DNA of 64,000 nucleotides, from NCBI GenBank assembly GCA_030142905.1, contig JASJOG010000273.1, positions 124,001 through 188,000 of the forward strand, written 5' to 3'. Under the pieces are notes generated by a model. That model was not told the DNA's origin and searched no databases. It was given only the letters and a program-made list of their open reading frames with translations. How positions within the stretch are numbered: position 1 is the stretch's first letter; the number at the start of each line of letters is the position of its first letter. The position numbers and the translations under genes are program-made. Shown here piece by piece: positions 1 to 11,150 of the stretch. The stretch comes from Heliopora coerulea (lineage: Eukaryota > Cnidaria > Anthozoa > Scleralcyonacea > Helioporidae).

Positions 1-1658
1 ACCTGATATTAAAGAATTTTATTCAAAATTAAATGATGAAAATATAAGCGAAGCAGATTATGAACATGCGCAAAATGTTTGGAAAAAATTTAATATTAAA
101 GATATGCGATCATATCATGACTTATATTTGAAAACTGATGTGATACTTTTGGCAGATGTTTTTGAAAATTTTAGAAAAGTTTGTAAAGAAAATTATAAAT
201 TAGACCCCGCTTGGTATTATACTTCACCTGGATTGTCGTGGGATGCATTGTTGAAAATGACTAAAGTGGAATTGGAATTATTATCTGACCCACAAATGTA
301 CCTTATGATTGAAAATGGAATTAGAGGAGGAATTTCAACAATTACAAAGCGATATGCAAAAGCTAATAATCCTTATATGAGCTCAAAGTATAATCCTGAA
401 GAATATAATGTATATCTTGCTTATTTAGACGCAAATAATCTTTATGGGAAGGCTATGAGTAAAAAACTTCCTGTGAGAGATTTTAAATGGATGAATGAAA
501 GAGAATTATAAAATTGGGAAAAATTTCCTTGTATATTAGAAGTTGACTTGGAATACCCTGAAGAGCTGCATGATTTACATAATGAATACCCGCTAGCACC
601 AGAAAGATTAAAAGTTGACACATGTGGAGCAGGAGGTGTTGAAAAATTAATTCCAAATTTGAATAATAAAGAAAAACATGTTTTACATAGTGAAAATTTG
701 AAATTATATGAAAAATTAGGATTAAAAATTAGTGGAATTTATAAAGGTATTAAATTTTATGAAGAAGATTTTATGAAAAAATATATTGATTTAAACACAA
801 AACTGAGAACAGAAGCAAAAAATGAATTTGAAAAAGACTTTTTCAAACTTATGAATAATTCTGTGTTTGGAAAAACTATGGAGAATGTTAGAAACAGAGT
901 TGATATACAATTAGTTAACAGAGAAGAAAAAGCATTAAAATTATTTTCAAAAACTAATTTTAACAAAAGAACAATATTTTCTGAAAATTTAATTGCCGTG
1001 CATATGCATAAGAAAAAATTAAGCTAGATAAACCTATATATTTAGGAATGAGTATATTAGATTTATCAAAGACTTTAATGTATGATTTTCATTACAATTA
1101 TATTAAATTAAAATATGGTGAAAATGCGCGGTTGTTATTTACAGATACTGACAGTTTAATGTATGAAATTAAAACTGAAGATTTTTATAAAGATATAACC
1201 CCAGATGTTGAAAAAATGTTTGACACAAGTAATTATCCAAAAGAACATGAAAGCGGAATTAAAACCGGTTTAAACAAAAAAGTAATTGGAATGATGAAAG
1301 ATGAGTGCGGTGGTAAACAAATAGAAGAATTTGTAGGGCTGAGAGCAAAATTATATTCTTATAAAATAGATGAAAAAGACAACGCACCAAAGGTGTCAAG
1401 AAAAATGTTATTGAAAAAAATATAACATTTCAAAATTATAAAGATTGCTTATTTACTGAAGAAGAACAAATTAGAAAAATGAATTTAATAAGACACCGAA
1501 ATCATGAATTGTATACTGAGAGTGTTGAAAAAATTGCATTGTCAGCAAAAGATGATAAAAGAATAATACTTGAAAATAAAATAGATACATTGGCATATGG
1601 TCATTACATGAATGAAATGATTGACACTTATGAGAATATATTTGGATTTAAACCGTAA
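1..1658 (+). pseudogene. Polinton-type DNA polymerase B, C-terminal part, broken
   Basis: This is the C-terminal half of a protein-primed family B DNA polymerase that replicates Polinton/Maverick elements. Visible motifs in order: the exonuclease III-type tract YHDLYLKTDV, polymerase motif A (YLDANNLYGKAMS), motif B (KLMNNSVFGKTMEN) and motif C (LLFTDTDSLMYE); the frame ends at a TAA at 1656. The frame is open from the window edge, so the N-terminus lies outside. It is broken by an in-frame stop at 509-511, a frameshift near 1020 and another near 1420. It is closely similar, in inverted orientation, to the polymerase at 5881-7551, so the window holds two related elements. Non-functional here. 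Very confident on family. Confidence 0.93.
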
Positions 1659-2095
1659 AATACTTTATCAGCTAGGTTGTTTCCTTAAAATTCTGTCAAA
1701 AAAGGTAATTCCCCCGCCTGTCGTTGAGGGACTTTAGCAGCGACGCTGTTCCCCACATTCCATACATTCCATACATTCCATACATGCCTAATCTCCCTAA
1801 CAACGGAGCAAACCGAAAATAGTTTTTTTGTTGACATCGAGTTAGGCTGGTTGTTAGGGAGATTAGGCATGTATGGAATGTTTGGAATGTTTGGAATGTT
1901 AAGGTTATTCCCCCAAGACACTGAAAAATTTTGACCCGTTTTTAAAATGTGTTGAAATTCTTGGTAACGTAATTAAATTCATGAAAGCGACCGGAAGTTA
2001 AGTAAGCGAAACCGAAAGTGACGCCGTCAATAAAAATGGTTTTCCCCAACGACACTTTGAAAAATTTTGACCAAATTTGAAAATGTGTTGAAAAA
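1659..2095. repeat. Terminal region of the left Polinton-type element
   Basis: After the polymerase stop there is non-coding sequence that recurs, inverted, beyond the polymerase stop of the second element. Shared blocks include AGGTAATTCCCC near 1703 and its inverted match near 5830, and a block at 1903-1970 (gacactgaaaaattttg...atgtgttgaaattc) matching the inverse of 5275-5335. I infer this to be the terminal inverted repeat or subterminal zone of the left element. Its outer limit, probably close to 2095, is not precisely defined and no target duplication was found by eye. Confidence 0.6.
1748..1903. repeat. Long hairpin with about 50-bp arms
   Basis: An inverted repeat: the left arm (about 1749-1803) holds three tandem copies of CATTCCATA followed by catgcctaatctccctaac. 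The right arm (about 1849-1902) is its near-perfect reverse complement, with the triplicated unit changed to GGAATGTTT. The spacer is about 45 bp. It lies inside the terminal region of the left element and is not seen in the right element, so it is either a separate foldback insertion or a copy-specific rearrangement. Confidence 0.85.
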
Positions 2096-3442
2096 GGAGT
2101 GACAGAATCCGGACATTACAGACTACTAATACTGGCTGATTTTGTAGCATACTAACTATGTTGTGGAAGCAAATATGTATTGGGCGTCTCAAAAATGTAT
2201 ACACACAATCTGCAATACATTGTACAATACATTCAGGGCATATATTGCTTATGGTGAATAGAAAAGCTGTCGTACGTAAACGTTGATCAATCAGCCAACA
2301 GTTCAAATATTCACCTTTGGCGTTCATGCAATGTTGATATCGTTGACTTAGTGATTTGCGATCGTGTATGCTGGGATGGTTTGGCACATAACTGCATTAG
2401 CTTTTCTTGGGTGTTCAAGTGCAGCTAGTTTTCCACCATCCAGTAGAAGTTAGTTTCTTGTGAAATAATTGGATTATTTCCCTTATTTCTATGACTTAAT
2501 ACTTGACTTGGTCTTCGCCTTCGTGTTCTACCGCCACATAGAAATTTCGAGTTTTTAATCTAGTTGTTAATTAGAATCTGCAATACCCTTCCCAGAAACG
2601 TGTACGTGAATTTTAAGACTGTCTAAAAAGTGACTGATACATGGACTTCTTCGGGCAAAAAAATACTGAAAAATACACTAAACTTGATTCTGGAATAATT
2701 GTATCCATACTTTTTCATTGGTAGAAGCTTTAGTACAAAAGATTTTGATATTAATTACACTGCGTACAATTATACTCTTAAACTGTATATCATATCTGAT
2801 TTTGTTATTATGATTAGTCAAAACGTCACAAATACGAAGGACGAGTGCTGCCTCACTCTAAGGTCTTTGGAAAACACTTGAGTGCGTGTTTCCCAAATTG
2901 TACGAAAAACCATGCTGTTACGAGTTAATTATATATATGAAAAAAGTTATACCGTGTCTAAAAATGAAGGTAATTCTGGGCCTAAAAAAGATAAAAATGC
3001 AGTCAAAATCACTTTTGCCTTTTTTTCTGTTCTGTGCTACTTTGAAAATGGACTGCATTCGGCCAATCAAAACCGAGAATTTTTTCATGTATATTTTTAT
3101 GGAAATAATTGTAGAGTTTTAAGTTCTTCAGTGCTGTCAGAGAGGCGTAATTGTATTGCATCATCAACAGAGAAAACTTTACATAAGCCAAACATTCAAT
3201 GTGTTTTAAATGTGTAATCCCTCTATGTCTTACATTAGTTGAGCGGTTAAATGAACCCTTCTTAGCGACTCCAGTACTACAGCGGAATACAACCGAATAT
3301 CCTTAAACAAGTAATTGGTTAGGTTTGTGATGAAAAACGAAGTTTGACCACATGCATTAGTCCATTGCTTCAATTGCTGAAGGAAATAACCGGAACTTTG
3401 AAAAACTGTAACAGAAAAACAAAGAGGGAAAAGTCCACTAAC
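2096..3442. other. Intron sequence of the GFP-like gene, no recognised feature
   Basis: No family could be recognised. A 129-residue open frame exists on the minus strand (1998-2387), but it overlaps the terminal repeat and shows no recognisable motif, so I do not call it a gene. I looked for the last GFP exon here on the minus strand and did not find it. Confidence 0.5.
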
Positions 3443-3652
3443 CTGTAAATCGTCTTCAAATGACAAGTGTAGTGACCAGTTGTACGCAGTTTGAATGAAA
3501 GAATGCCTTCACCAATTAAGACTCCATCTCTGGGATAAATTGTTTCAAACGACGGTTCCATTCCAAGAATAGCTCGTTGCATCACTGGACCATTGTAAGG
3601 AAAATTCTCACCCTTGTATTCAATGTTTGCGACAAATTTCTTATCGATCAAA
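3443..3652 (-). CDS. GFP-like protein, post-chromophore exon
   Basis: A 210-nt internal exon of a GFP-family gene, read on the minus strand. It encodes the second half of the beta-barrel, with the family signature NFPYNGPVMQ followed by GMEPSFETIYP, a GVLIGEG turn and HYTCHLKTIYR. The acceptor (cttttag) and donor (CAG/gttagt) are canonical. It enters in phase 2, matching the phase-2 donor of the exon at 31819-32037 (AG plus T gives Ser), and leaves in phase 2. The next, terminal exon should carry the catalytic Glu near the C-terminus and is presumably left of the window. The exon stands alone between two virus-like elements, about 28.2 kb from the previous exon. Confidence 0.92.
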
Positions 3653-5085
3653 CTAAAAGATATATTTGAGTTTTGAGTACAATGATGAGACTGAACTAGT
3701 GACAATTAAAAGACTAATGATTTATTGTTATTTTACTGTGACTAACGCCAGGACAATTTTTCTCGTCAAAGGGAGAGCTCCCGCCAGGAAAAAATTAAAC
3801 TAGTGACCAGTGAATGAAATTCCCACAGAATAATCTACTGGCTGCCGACAACAGGCCTCAAAACATGCGACAGTTCTTTTAAGATATATTTCCCAAATCA
3901 TTTTTGCTCTATCTTAGATGCTTTACTCATCCTTTAATATAAGGTATTGCGAATGTTTTAGTTTTGTCGCTTCTTGAACCACTTGAATCTTAAGAATTAT
4001 TGCCAACACATAATGTAAAATAAAGCCATCAAATCAGTTCTACCGAGAGCTACTGCAGGCCCAGGGAAAAGAGGTAGAGAAGTTAGTAGAACTTCTCCAG
4101 TCGAAAATTAATTTAATTAGTCTCACTAACTACTGAGGGCAATGAAGCTTTGTATTCTTTAATTTTCGGAATTTTTCATAAACCATTTAATTTGTCCAAC
4201 GAATTCATAGTAATAAACAAATGCCTCGCCATATGAACTACAGAAATGAACGAAACAGTAAAACAATTCTAAACATAAATTAATAAAGACAAGTAATACC
4301 AAGCTTAAATTCTATAGTAAGTTTACAAACGCCCCTTCATATGTAGTTAGTTCAGTATTCCATGAATGATAAGTTTATACCGTCTATTCTCTAAGGTGCT
4401 ACTGCAAGTTCAAACCACACACATTGGTTGCACAGAAATGTAAACGTCATGTTATGGAATAATTTATTTGTTCGTGTCAGGAACACGGAAGTTGCCAAAT
4501 TGGAATACGTAAATGGTCATATTGTCTTATTTTACTTCCAACCATCGATGGCACATTAGCAACAATTATTTATTTCAGGATTATAAAGTCTCAATTGAAT
4601 TTAGTACTTTCTGACCAACCGGTCCCCTTGATTTCTTCAAGCCTCCCTGAGTTCTTCCTAGCTCGTGGTCAATTTGACCCCACCCACCTACTCTCTTGGT
4701 GGTATTGCATCGAACAGAAGAACAATGGGAACATTTCGCTGTTAAAATGACATCAAATAAACTTACATAAATACGATAGACCTAGTTATTTAGCCTCAGA
4801 TATATCGCTTATTAAATATATTGTTACAGCAATAGGGTAAATAGCTAAGTATTTTAGATGTGGTGGTGAAGCCTTGTGAAAGCTAAAATAGGAAACGCTT
4901 TAAAATTGAAAAAATGGTGCTGAGTCAATTTGCGCCTTTACAGAAGGTTTATTCAACAGTGAGAAACGTCTCCAGCGAGTTAGAGGAGTTCGGAGCCGTT
5001 ACAATGACACGCAATTGTTATAATTCCATCAAAAGAAAAATGGTGCCTTGTGCCGTTGTCATGAGAAATGATACTAGTGTAAGAA
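3653..5085. other. Intron sequence, no recognised feature
   Basis: Ordinary AT-rich intron sequence of the GFP-like gene between its exon and the start of the right Polinton-type element. No open frame or repeat with recognisable family features was seen. Confidence 0.5.
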
Positions 5086-5880
5086 GGAAGTAGTCTGTAA
5101 AGTGCGGGGACCAGCAACTTTTCCAGCAACTTTTTCAAAATTGCCCAAAATTTTTCGAAGTGTCGCGGGGGAATTACCTTTTCCTTGATGACGATGCGTT
5201 TCGCTTTCGCTTACGTCCCTTTCGGTTTCACTTCCGGTCACTTCCGGCCTCTTCCAGGAATTTGTTAACGTTACCGGGAATTTCAACACATTTTTAAAAA
5301 TGGGCCAAAATTTTCAGTGTCGAAGGGAAATCCCCCAACACAGCAGGCTGCTAAATCCACTTGATGTAAATTAGAAATCTCTTCGGAAGAATTAAACGTG
5401 AATGATTCATGTCCTGCCATATGACTTTCAATCATATATATCTGGTCCTGAATACGTTGACAAGTATCGCTTGCGCCGGCTCCTTCGGTTTTCGTACCTT
5501 CGAGTCAGTTCTTCTAAACCAGGCATCTTGGTTTGTTTTGCCACAAATGAAACCAACTGGTTGTTATTTTGGGGTTTTTTGCCACAAATGAAACCAACTG
5601 GTTTGATTTTTGGTTTGTTTTGCCAAAAATGAAATTTATGGGTCGGTTTTTCATTGGTTGAGAATAGTCATATGATTATCACATGATAATATTATGATCT
5701 TATTTGGAAAAATGTGTGTAAACATGTTTTGGTGGCTGCAACTGTGTTTAATATATATGATTCAGACACTCCAGTTTTGACATCCTGACCGTGAAATGTG
5801 GGGGAAATCCCTCATCAACAGGCGGGGAATTACCTTATTTTTGTCACAACTTTAAACAAACAACTTCGCCGCTAAAGTGT
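5086..5880. repeat. Terminal region of the main Polinton-type element
   Basis: Non-coding sequence after the polymerase stop, corresponding in inverted orientation to 1659-2095. Shared pieces are the ggggaattacctt blocks near 5168 and 5830 and the block near 5270-5335. A tandem repeat (5530-5638) lies within. The outer boundary is inferred near 5086-5145 from where similarity to the left element begins. I could not identify an exact terminus. Confidence 0.55.
5530..5638. repeat. Tandem repeat, about 41-bp unit, 2.6 copies
   Basis: Three consecutive units share a core of GCCACAAATGAAACCAACTGG preceded by a T-rich lead. The first two are nearly identical and the third has diverged (gccaaaaatgaaattta). 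It lies in the terminal region of the element. Confidence 0.8.
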
Positions 5881-8116
5881 TTATGGTTTAAATCCAAATA
5901 TATTCTCGTAAGTGTCGATCATTTCATTCATGTAATATCCATATGCTAATGTATTTATTTTATTTTCAAGTATTATTCTTTTATCATCTTTTGCTGACAA
6001 TGCAATTTTTTCTACGCTTTCAGTATACAATTCATGATTTCGATGTCTTATTAAATTCATTTTTCTAATTTGTTCTTCTTCAGTAAATAAGCAATCTTTA
6101 TAATTTTGAAATGTTATATTTTTTTCAATAACATTTTTCTTAACACCTTTACATCTTTTTGACTCCTTTCCACTTTCACACATTTTATAAGAATATAATT
6201 TTGCTCTGAGCACTACAAATTCTTCTATTTGTTTACCTCTGCACTCATCTTTCATCATTCCAATTACTTTTTTATTCTTTCCTGTTGGAATTCCGCTTTC
6301 ATGGTCTTTTGGGTAATTACTTGTGTCAAACATTTTTTCAACATCTGGGGATATATCTTTATAAAAATCTTCAGTGTAAATTTCATACATTAAACTGTCA
6401 GTATCTGTAAATAACAACCGCGAATTTTCACGATATTTTGGTTTAATATAATTATAATGAAAATCATACATTAAAGTCTTTGATAAATCCAATATACTCA
6501 TCCCCAAATATGTAGGTTTATCTAGCTTAACTTTTTTCTTATGCATATGCACGGCAATTAAATTTTCAGAAAATATTGTTCTTTTGTTAAAATTGGTTTT
6601 TGAAAATAATTTTAATGCTTTTTCTTCTCTGTTAACTAATTGTATATCAATTCTGTTTCTAACATTCTCCATAGTTTTCCCAAATACAGAATTATTCATA
6701 AGTTTGAAAAAGTCTTTTTCAAATTCATTTTTTGCTTCTGTTCTCAGTTCTGTGTTTAAATCAATATATTTTTTCATAAAATCTTCTTCATAAAATTTAA
6801 TACCTTTATAAATTCCACCAATTTTTAATCCTAATTTTTCATATAATTTCAAATTTTCACTATGTAAAACATATTTTTCTTTATTATTCAAATTTGGAAT
6901 TAATTTTTCAACACCTCCTGCTCCACATGTGTCAACTTTTAATCTTTCTGGCGCTAATGGGTATTCATTATGTAAATCATGCAGCTCTTCAGGGTATTCC
7001 AAGTCAACTTCTAATATACAAGGAAATTTTTCCCAATTTTGTAATTCTCTTTCATTCATCCATTTAAATCTCTCAAAGGACGTTTTTTACTCATAGCCTT
7101 CCCATATAAATTATTCGCGTCTAAATAAGCAAGATATACATTATATTCTTCAGGATTATACTTTGAGCTCATATAAGGATTATTAGCTTTTGCATATCGC
7201 TTTGTAATTGTTGAAATTCCTCCTCTAATTCCATTTTCAATCATAAGGTACATTTGTGGGTCAGATAACAATTCCAATTCAACTTGAGTCATTTTCAACA
7301 ATGCATCCCACGCCAATCCAAGTGAAGTATAATACCAAGCGGGGTCTAATTTATAATTTTCTTTACAAACTTTTCTAAAATTTTCAAAAACATCTGCCAA
7401 AAGTATCACATCAGTTTTCAAATATAAGTCATGATATGATCGCATATCTTTAATATTAAATTTTTTCCAAACATTTTGCGCATGTTCATAATCTGCTTCG
7501 CTTATATTTTCATCATTTAATTTTGAATAAAATTCTTCAATATCAGGTAATTTTTCTTTATTTAATTTTTGAATATTATCAAACCAATCATATGGAAACA
7601 CACCTTTTCTAGTTAATAATTCTCTTTCTTCAGCTTCACCATAAAATTTTTTCATAATATTTAGCTCATTTTTATCTAAATTTTTAACCAGGTTTCCTAA
7701 ACCACTTTGCATAAATTTAAAACTGTCAATAAATCTAATTTGTTTTTAACATTAATTATTTCTTTGATTTTATACTTTTCACTACCATTTTCATCAATTT
7801 TTTCATATTCAATAATGTTTTCTTTACATCGACTTTTAAATTGTTTTTCTGTAATTATTTTTTTAGATTCAAATTTATCAACAATTATCTCTTTTGTAAA
7901 TGAAAGATATTTCTTCTCAGTGTTGGGGATACACTTAATTTCACCTTCTGAAACTCCAAGATTTTTAATAAACAAATGACTATCATAATTTTGTAAATTA
8001 TGAAATATAACTGGAATAAATTTAGGTTTTTTCAATTTTGAATTACAACTACAACAAGCAGTGCCTCGAAATTTTCCAGTAAAATGACAATGATCAGCAA
8101 CTTTGGTAGAAGTGGA

Positions 8117-8127
8117 GCCCGAAGGGT
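8117..8127. repeat. GC-rich GAA-loop mini-hairpin in the polymerase gene
   Basis: GCCCGAAGGGT forms a stem with a GAA triloop and sits in a GC-rich patch (about 8108-8160) of an otherwise strongly AT-rich gene. It is translated in frame within the polymerase. The same hairpin type occurs in the integrase at 18016-18028. Confidence 0.55.
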
Positions 8128-8739
8128 GATCAACAGCTCGCTGCCCACCAGGGTTTTCAAATTCTTTACTACATGCATAACATTTCTTAGCTGTTTCAAA
8201 ATCTTTTTTATCCTTTTCTCTAAATATAATCTTTTTTGGAAATTTAAATTGTTCATGTATCTTTTTAATATTATTTTCTAAACTTTCTACAAATTTTACA
8301 GACACATCATCACCAGATTTTTTTGTATATTTTGCTAATTTTTGTTTAAATAAATTATCATCAAAACATTTTATCAAATAGCAATATCCAGACGGTTCAT
8401 GTTTTTGAAATTGTTTTGTATTATCACCAATATTTTTATCCTCATATTTTAAATTGCATTCAAAATCTGCATAAATTACAAATGGAACATTGTGCATTTT
8501 TTCACAATTTTTAAACTTTAATTTTTCTCCTTTATTTGGATAAACAGTTTTTCCACACTTATATTTTGAACAATATTCCAAATGATTTTTAAGAGTTTTT
8601 TCATTACTGAAATTTTCTAAAAAATAATTACAAATATGTAATTTTCCTTTAAGTTTATTTACTTGACTTGAAAATAATCTGCTCATATTTTTAATAAACA
8701 ATAATGTTTATCCCCGTTTTCATCGCTTATTAACAATAT

Positions 8740-8803
8740 GTTCACATGTGTGTTCACATGTGTGTTCACATGTGTATCCACATGCGTGTCCACAAGTGTG
8801 TTA
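8740..8803 (-). repeat. 12-bp coding minisatellite inside the polymerase
   Basis: About five tandem copies of a 12-bp unit (gttcacatgtgt and variants). They read in frame on the minus strand as repeats of Val-(Asp/Asn)-Thr-His, between the polymerase N-terminal block and the HYCLLK block. It is a local expansion inside the gene. Confidence 0.9.
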
Positions 8804-10009
8804 ATTTGTTCTGATTTACTTACCCTCAAAGGAAAAATTTCATGCTTTTTCTTTCCAAACCTTTCTTCTTCATTATATCCAAAGACATTAATTGAAATAC
8901 TATTTTTTTCAAATTTATCAATATCTGAAAATCCACATGGGAAATTAATTCCTTTAATATTAAAACCCTCAGCTTTCTTTTTTAAAATTTTTGTAATTCT
9001 ACCAGGATTTCTCAAATTTGGATTGGTTTTCAAAAGTTCATTTATTACCACACACCACAATAAACATTTTTGATCATCATTTTGTGGATTAATAATTGCA
9101 TTTTTATTTTTTAAAAATTTTGGGGTTGAAATAAAAGATGATGCAAGTAATCATTGAATGTTATTAATATTAAGAATTATTTTTAAACTTTTATAAAATT
9201 TCCATAAACTTGAATTTTTTAAATATTCTTCAAAACTTAGAATAATTTTTTGAACCTTTTTTTCATATATTTCATCAAAATTGCTTCCAGTAAAAATTTC
9301 TTCATAATAGCTATGAAAATGTGCTTTATCCACAGTTTCTTCTCCAGTTGCAGGATTTGTTTTTTTCATTAAGCAAACAAAAGTTAATTGTTGTTTTGTG
9401 CTTGGATATTTTTTAAATTTTTTAATCACCCAATGGTTTTATTTTTTCCAACACACTCAAAGGATCATATAAAGTCATTCCATATTTTTCCAAATCTAGT
9501 TCATAACGTTTTGTAACATTCAAAGCTTCTCTATCCAGCTCAAACTTTGGATCAGACATTTGTGATTTTTCCTGTATTTTGTTAAATATATTTAAAACAT
9601 TTTCTTTTAAATGATTATACCAATTTGTTATTTTTTCTGTTCCTTTGTTTACATTATTTCTATATTTATCAAATAAATTAAGTACTTCTTCTTTAGACTT
9701 GTTAAATAAATTATTTACTTTTTCTTTAGACCTTTCAATCAAACTTTTAATTTTTGAAACATATTTTGTTGGTTGTAATATATTTTTAAAATCATAACCA
9801 GGATTTGGTGTATCAAGTAAATTTCCTCTTTTAAAAACATTTTTTGGTTTTAATAAAGTTATATTAATATTAGGGACATCTGTGTCCAATAAATTTTTTG
9901 TTGTGTTCATTCTTTATTTATATGTTTATTTTTTCTTTAAAGGCAATCTGGCACAAAAAAAAAAAGAAAAATCAGATGATTTTTATTCTTAACCACTCCC
10001 TAAAGGTCC

Positions 10010-10312
10010 TTAATAATTAAATTTAAAAATATTAATAGATAAATTTAATTTTTTTGGACTTGGTTTTAAAATAATTTTATAATTTGTGTAAATTTTTTCT
10101 TCATTTTCGTAATCAATATCAAAATCACTAAAAATACAGAATTTTTCTTCAAAATTGATTGAATATTCATGATGTGGTAATAATTGTCCTTCTCCAGAAA
10201 GTTTAGCAATTTTTTTTCTAAAAATATATTTTAGATCTTCGTTATCATAATTTTCATAATTTTCTGGTTTTAAAAATATTTCAACAACTTTTTCTGAGAC
10301 TACTTGATTCAT
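10010..10312 (-). CDS. Hypothetical protein, 100 residues
   Basis: An intact small frame with no recognised domain. It is acidic and lysine-rich, with a hydrophobic-polar alternation suggesting beta strands in the C-terminal half (KIILKPSPKKLNLSINIF). It lies just upstream of the polymerase on the same strand, and its start is preceded by TATATAATAAAAAACA, the recurring AT-rich start motif of this element. Probably an element gene of unknown role. Confidence 0.6.
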   Translation of the reverse strand: MNQVVSEKVVEIFLKPENYENYDNEDLKYIFRKKIAKLSGEGQLLPHHEYSINFEEKFCIFSDFDIDYENEEKIYTNYKIILKPSPKKLNLSINIFKFNY

Positions 10313-10354
10313 TGTTTTTTATTATATACAAATTTTTTCTTAAAAGCAAAATGT

Positions 10355-10696
10355 TTATTCAGCAAAAATCAAAAATTTTTTATCATTAATTTTCAAATCT
10401 TTTTTAGTTTTAATTCTGTACTTGATGCTTTCTGCATTTAGGTTAAAATTTTTTGCAGCAGAATAAAGACTTTTAAATTTTAAAATTTCACCTGTTTCTT
10501 TGTTTATAATAATTACTGATTTTGGTTTTTTAATTTTTTCTCTACAATATTTTTCAAAAATTTCAACAGGTTTACTAATTTCCAAACCTAGCATTTCTTC
10601 AAGCTCATTTTTGTTATAATTTTTATAAAATTTTATTTTTTTTCTTTTGCAATATCTCTCAATTGCTTAATAGTATAATGACTTTGATTTTTTCAT
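10355..10696 (-). pseudogene. Small DNA-binding protein with SAP-like and NUMOD1-like parts
   Basis: The intact frame (10594-10355) resembles a NUMOD1-type DNA-binding segment: VIIINKETGEILKFKSLY, then SAAKNFNLNAESIKYRI, ending in NDKKFLIF. Upstream, in a shifted frame from an ATG at 10696, is a short helix-turn-helix resembling a SAP domain (a QLRDIAKEKK-like stretch, then NYNKNELEEMLG). I therefore read it as one gene with one or two frameshifts near 10640-10670. The upstream sequence ATATATAATAAATG fits the element's start motif. NUMOD segments are known from homing endonucleases, but no nuclease domain is visible here. The SAP call is tentative. Confidence 0.5.
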
Positions 10697-10868
10697 TTAT
10701 TATATATAATTTTTTATTTAAGAACAAATTCTTTTTATTGAACAAAAATGAATAAGTTAAAAGTTGGGAGTTTTCTTTTCCGAATCTTGTAAATTTTATG
10801 TAATTTAATTTCCAAATTTATTAAATTTTTAAAGTTTTCCATAAAATTACAGTTATAACCCTTGTGAT

Positions 10869-11033
10869 CTAAATAAAAAATAAAGAATTATAATATTCAT
10901 TAATTGCAATTTTAAATAAATTATATACATTTTCATCTTTTAACCAATTATTATATTTTTTATCAATTTTTCTATTTTTACCGTCATTGACGTTTTTAAA
11001 ATAATCTAATATAAATTCAAAAATTTTAATCAT
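10869..11033 (-). CDS. Small hypothetical protein, 54 residues
   Basis: A short frame beginning MIKIFEFILDYFKN and ending NEYYNSLFFI, with an ATG at 11033 directly preceded by AAAGAATAA, giving the TAAATG-type start seen at other genes here. It has no recognised domain. It is supported mainly by its start context and its place in a row of same-strand small genes, so it could be chance in this AT-rich DNA. Confidence 0.4.
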   Translation of the reverse strand: MIKIFEFILDYFKNVNDGKNRKIDKKYNNWLKDENVYNLFKIAINEYYNSLFFI

Positions 11034-11040
11034 TTATTCT

Positions 11041-11136
11041 TTAACATTTAAAACAATGTTGTAAAATTTTTATCGTTAAACCAAATAGCAATATTGAAGA
11101 AATAATTATAATTTCAAACATTACAACAGGATCCAT
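11041..11136 (-). CDS. Single-pass membrane micropeptide, 31 residues
   Basis: A frame of 31 codons starting at 11136. It is mostly one hydrophobic helix (MFEIIIISSILLFGLTIKI) followed by a Cys-containing tail. The upstream sequence TATATAAATAAATG is an exact fit to the element's start motif. Small membrane proteins are common among genes of virus-like elements. The function is unknown, and it could be a remnant of a larger gene. Confidence 0.45.
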   Translation of the reverse strand: MDPVVMFEIIIISSILLFGLTIKILQHCFKC

Positions 11137-11150
11137 TTATTTATATACCG

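Larger units (their letters stand above)
5881..9910 (-). pseudogene. Protein-primed DNA polymerase B of the main Polinton-type element
   Basis: The replicative polymerase of the element, read from 9910 to 5881. The N-terminal part (9910-9422) has amphipathic Lys/Glu-rich repeats. The middle has exonuclease I (VIYADFECNL), a Cys/His cluster of HNH type (DHCHFTGKFRGTACCSCN), exonuclease II (HNLQNYDSHLF) and exonuclease III (YHDLYLKTDV). Polymerase motifs A (YLDANNLYG), B (NNSVFGKTMEN) and C (FTDTDSLMYE) follow. The frame is interrupted near 9425, 9150-9060, 8690, 7705 and 7057, so it is a pseudogene, although every catalytic motif is present. It starts at an ATG at 9910 shortly after a TATAAATAAAG-type motif. 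Family certain; whether 9422-9910 belongs to the same polypeptide is inferred. Confidence 0.92.

Noticed and set aside
1998..2387. 129-residue minus-strand open frame
   Set aside because: It overlaps the terminal repeat of the element and has no recognisable domain or start context.
3181..3440. Last exon of the GFP-like gene just after the 3443-3652 exon
   Set aside because: The sequence directly following the donor on the minus strand shows no barrel-end or catalytic Glu context; it reads as intron.
5530..5638. CRISPR-like array
   Set aside because: Only three diverging units without unique spacers of constant length, in a eukaryotic genome; it is a simple tandem repeat.
6584..6793. Open frames opposite the polymerase (also 757-966)
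   Set aside because: They are shadows of the polymerase coding strand. The same shadow appears in both copies because the polymerase is conserved.
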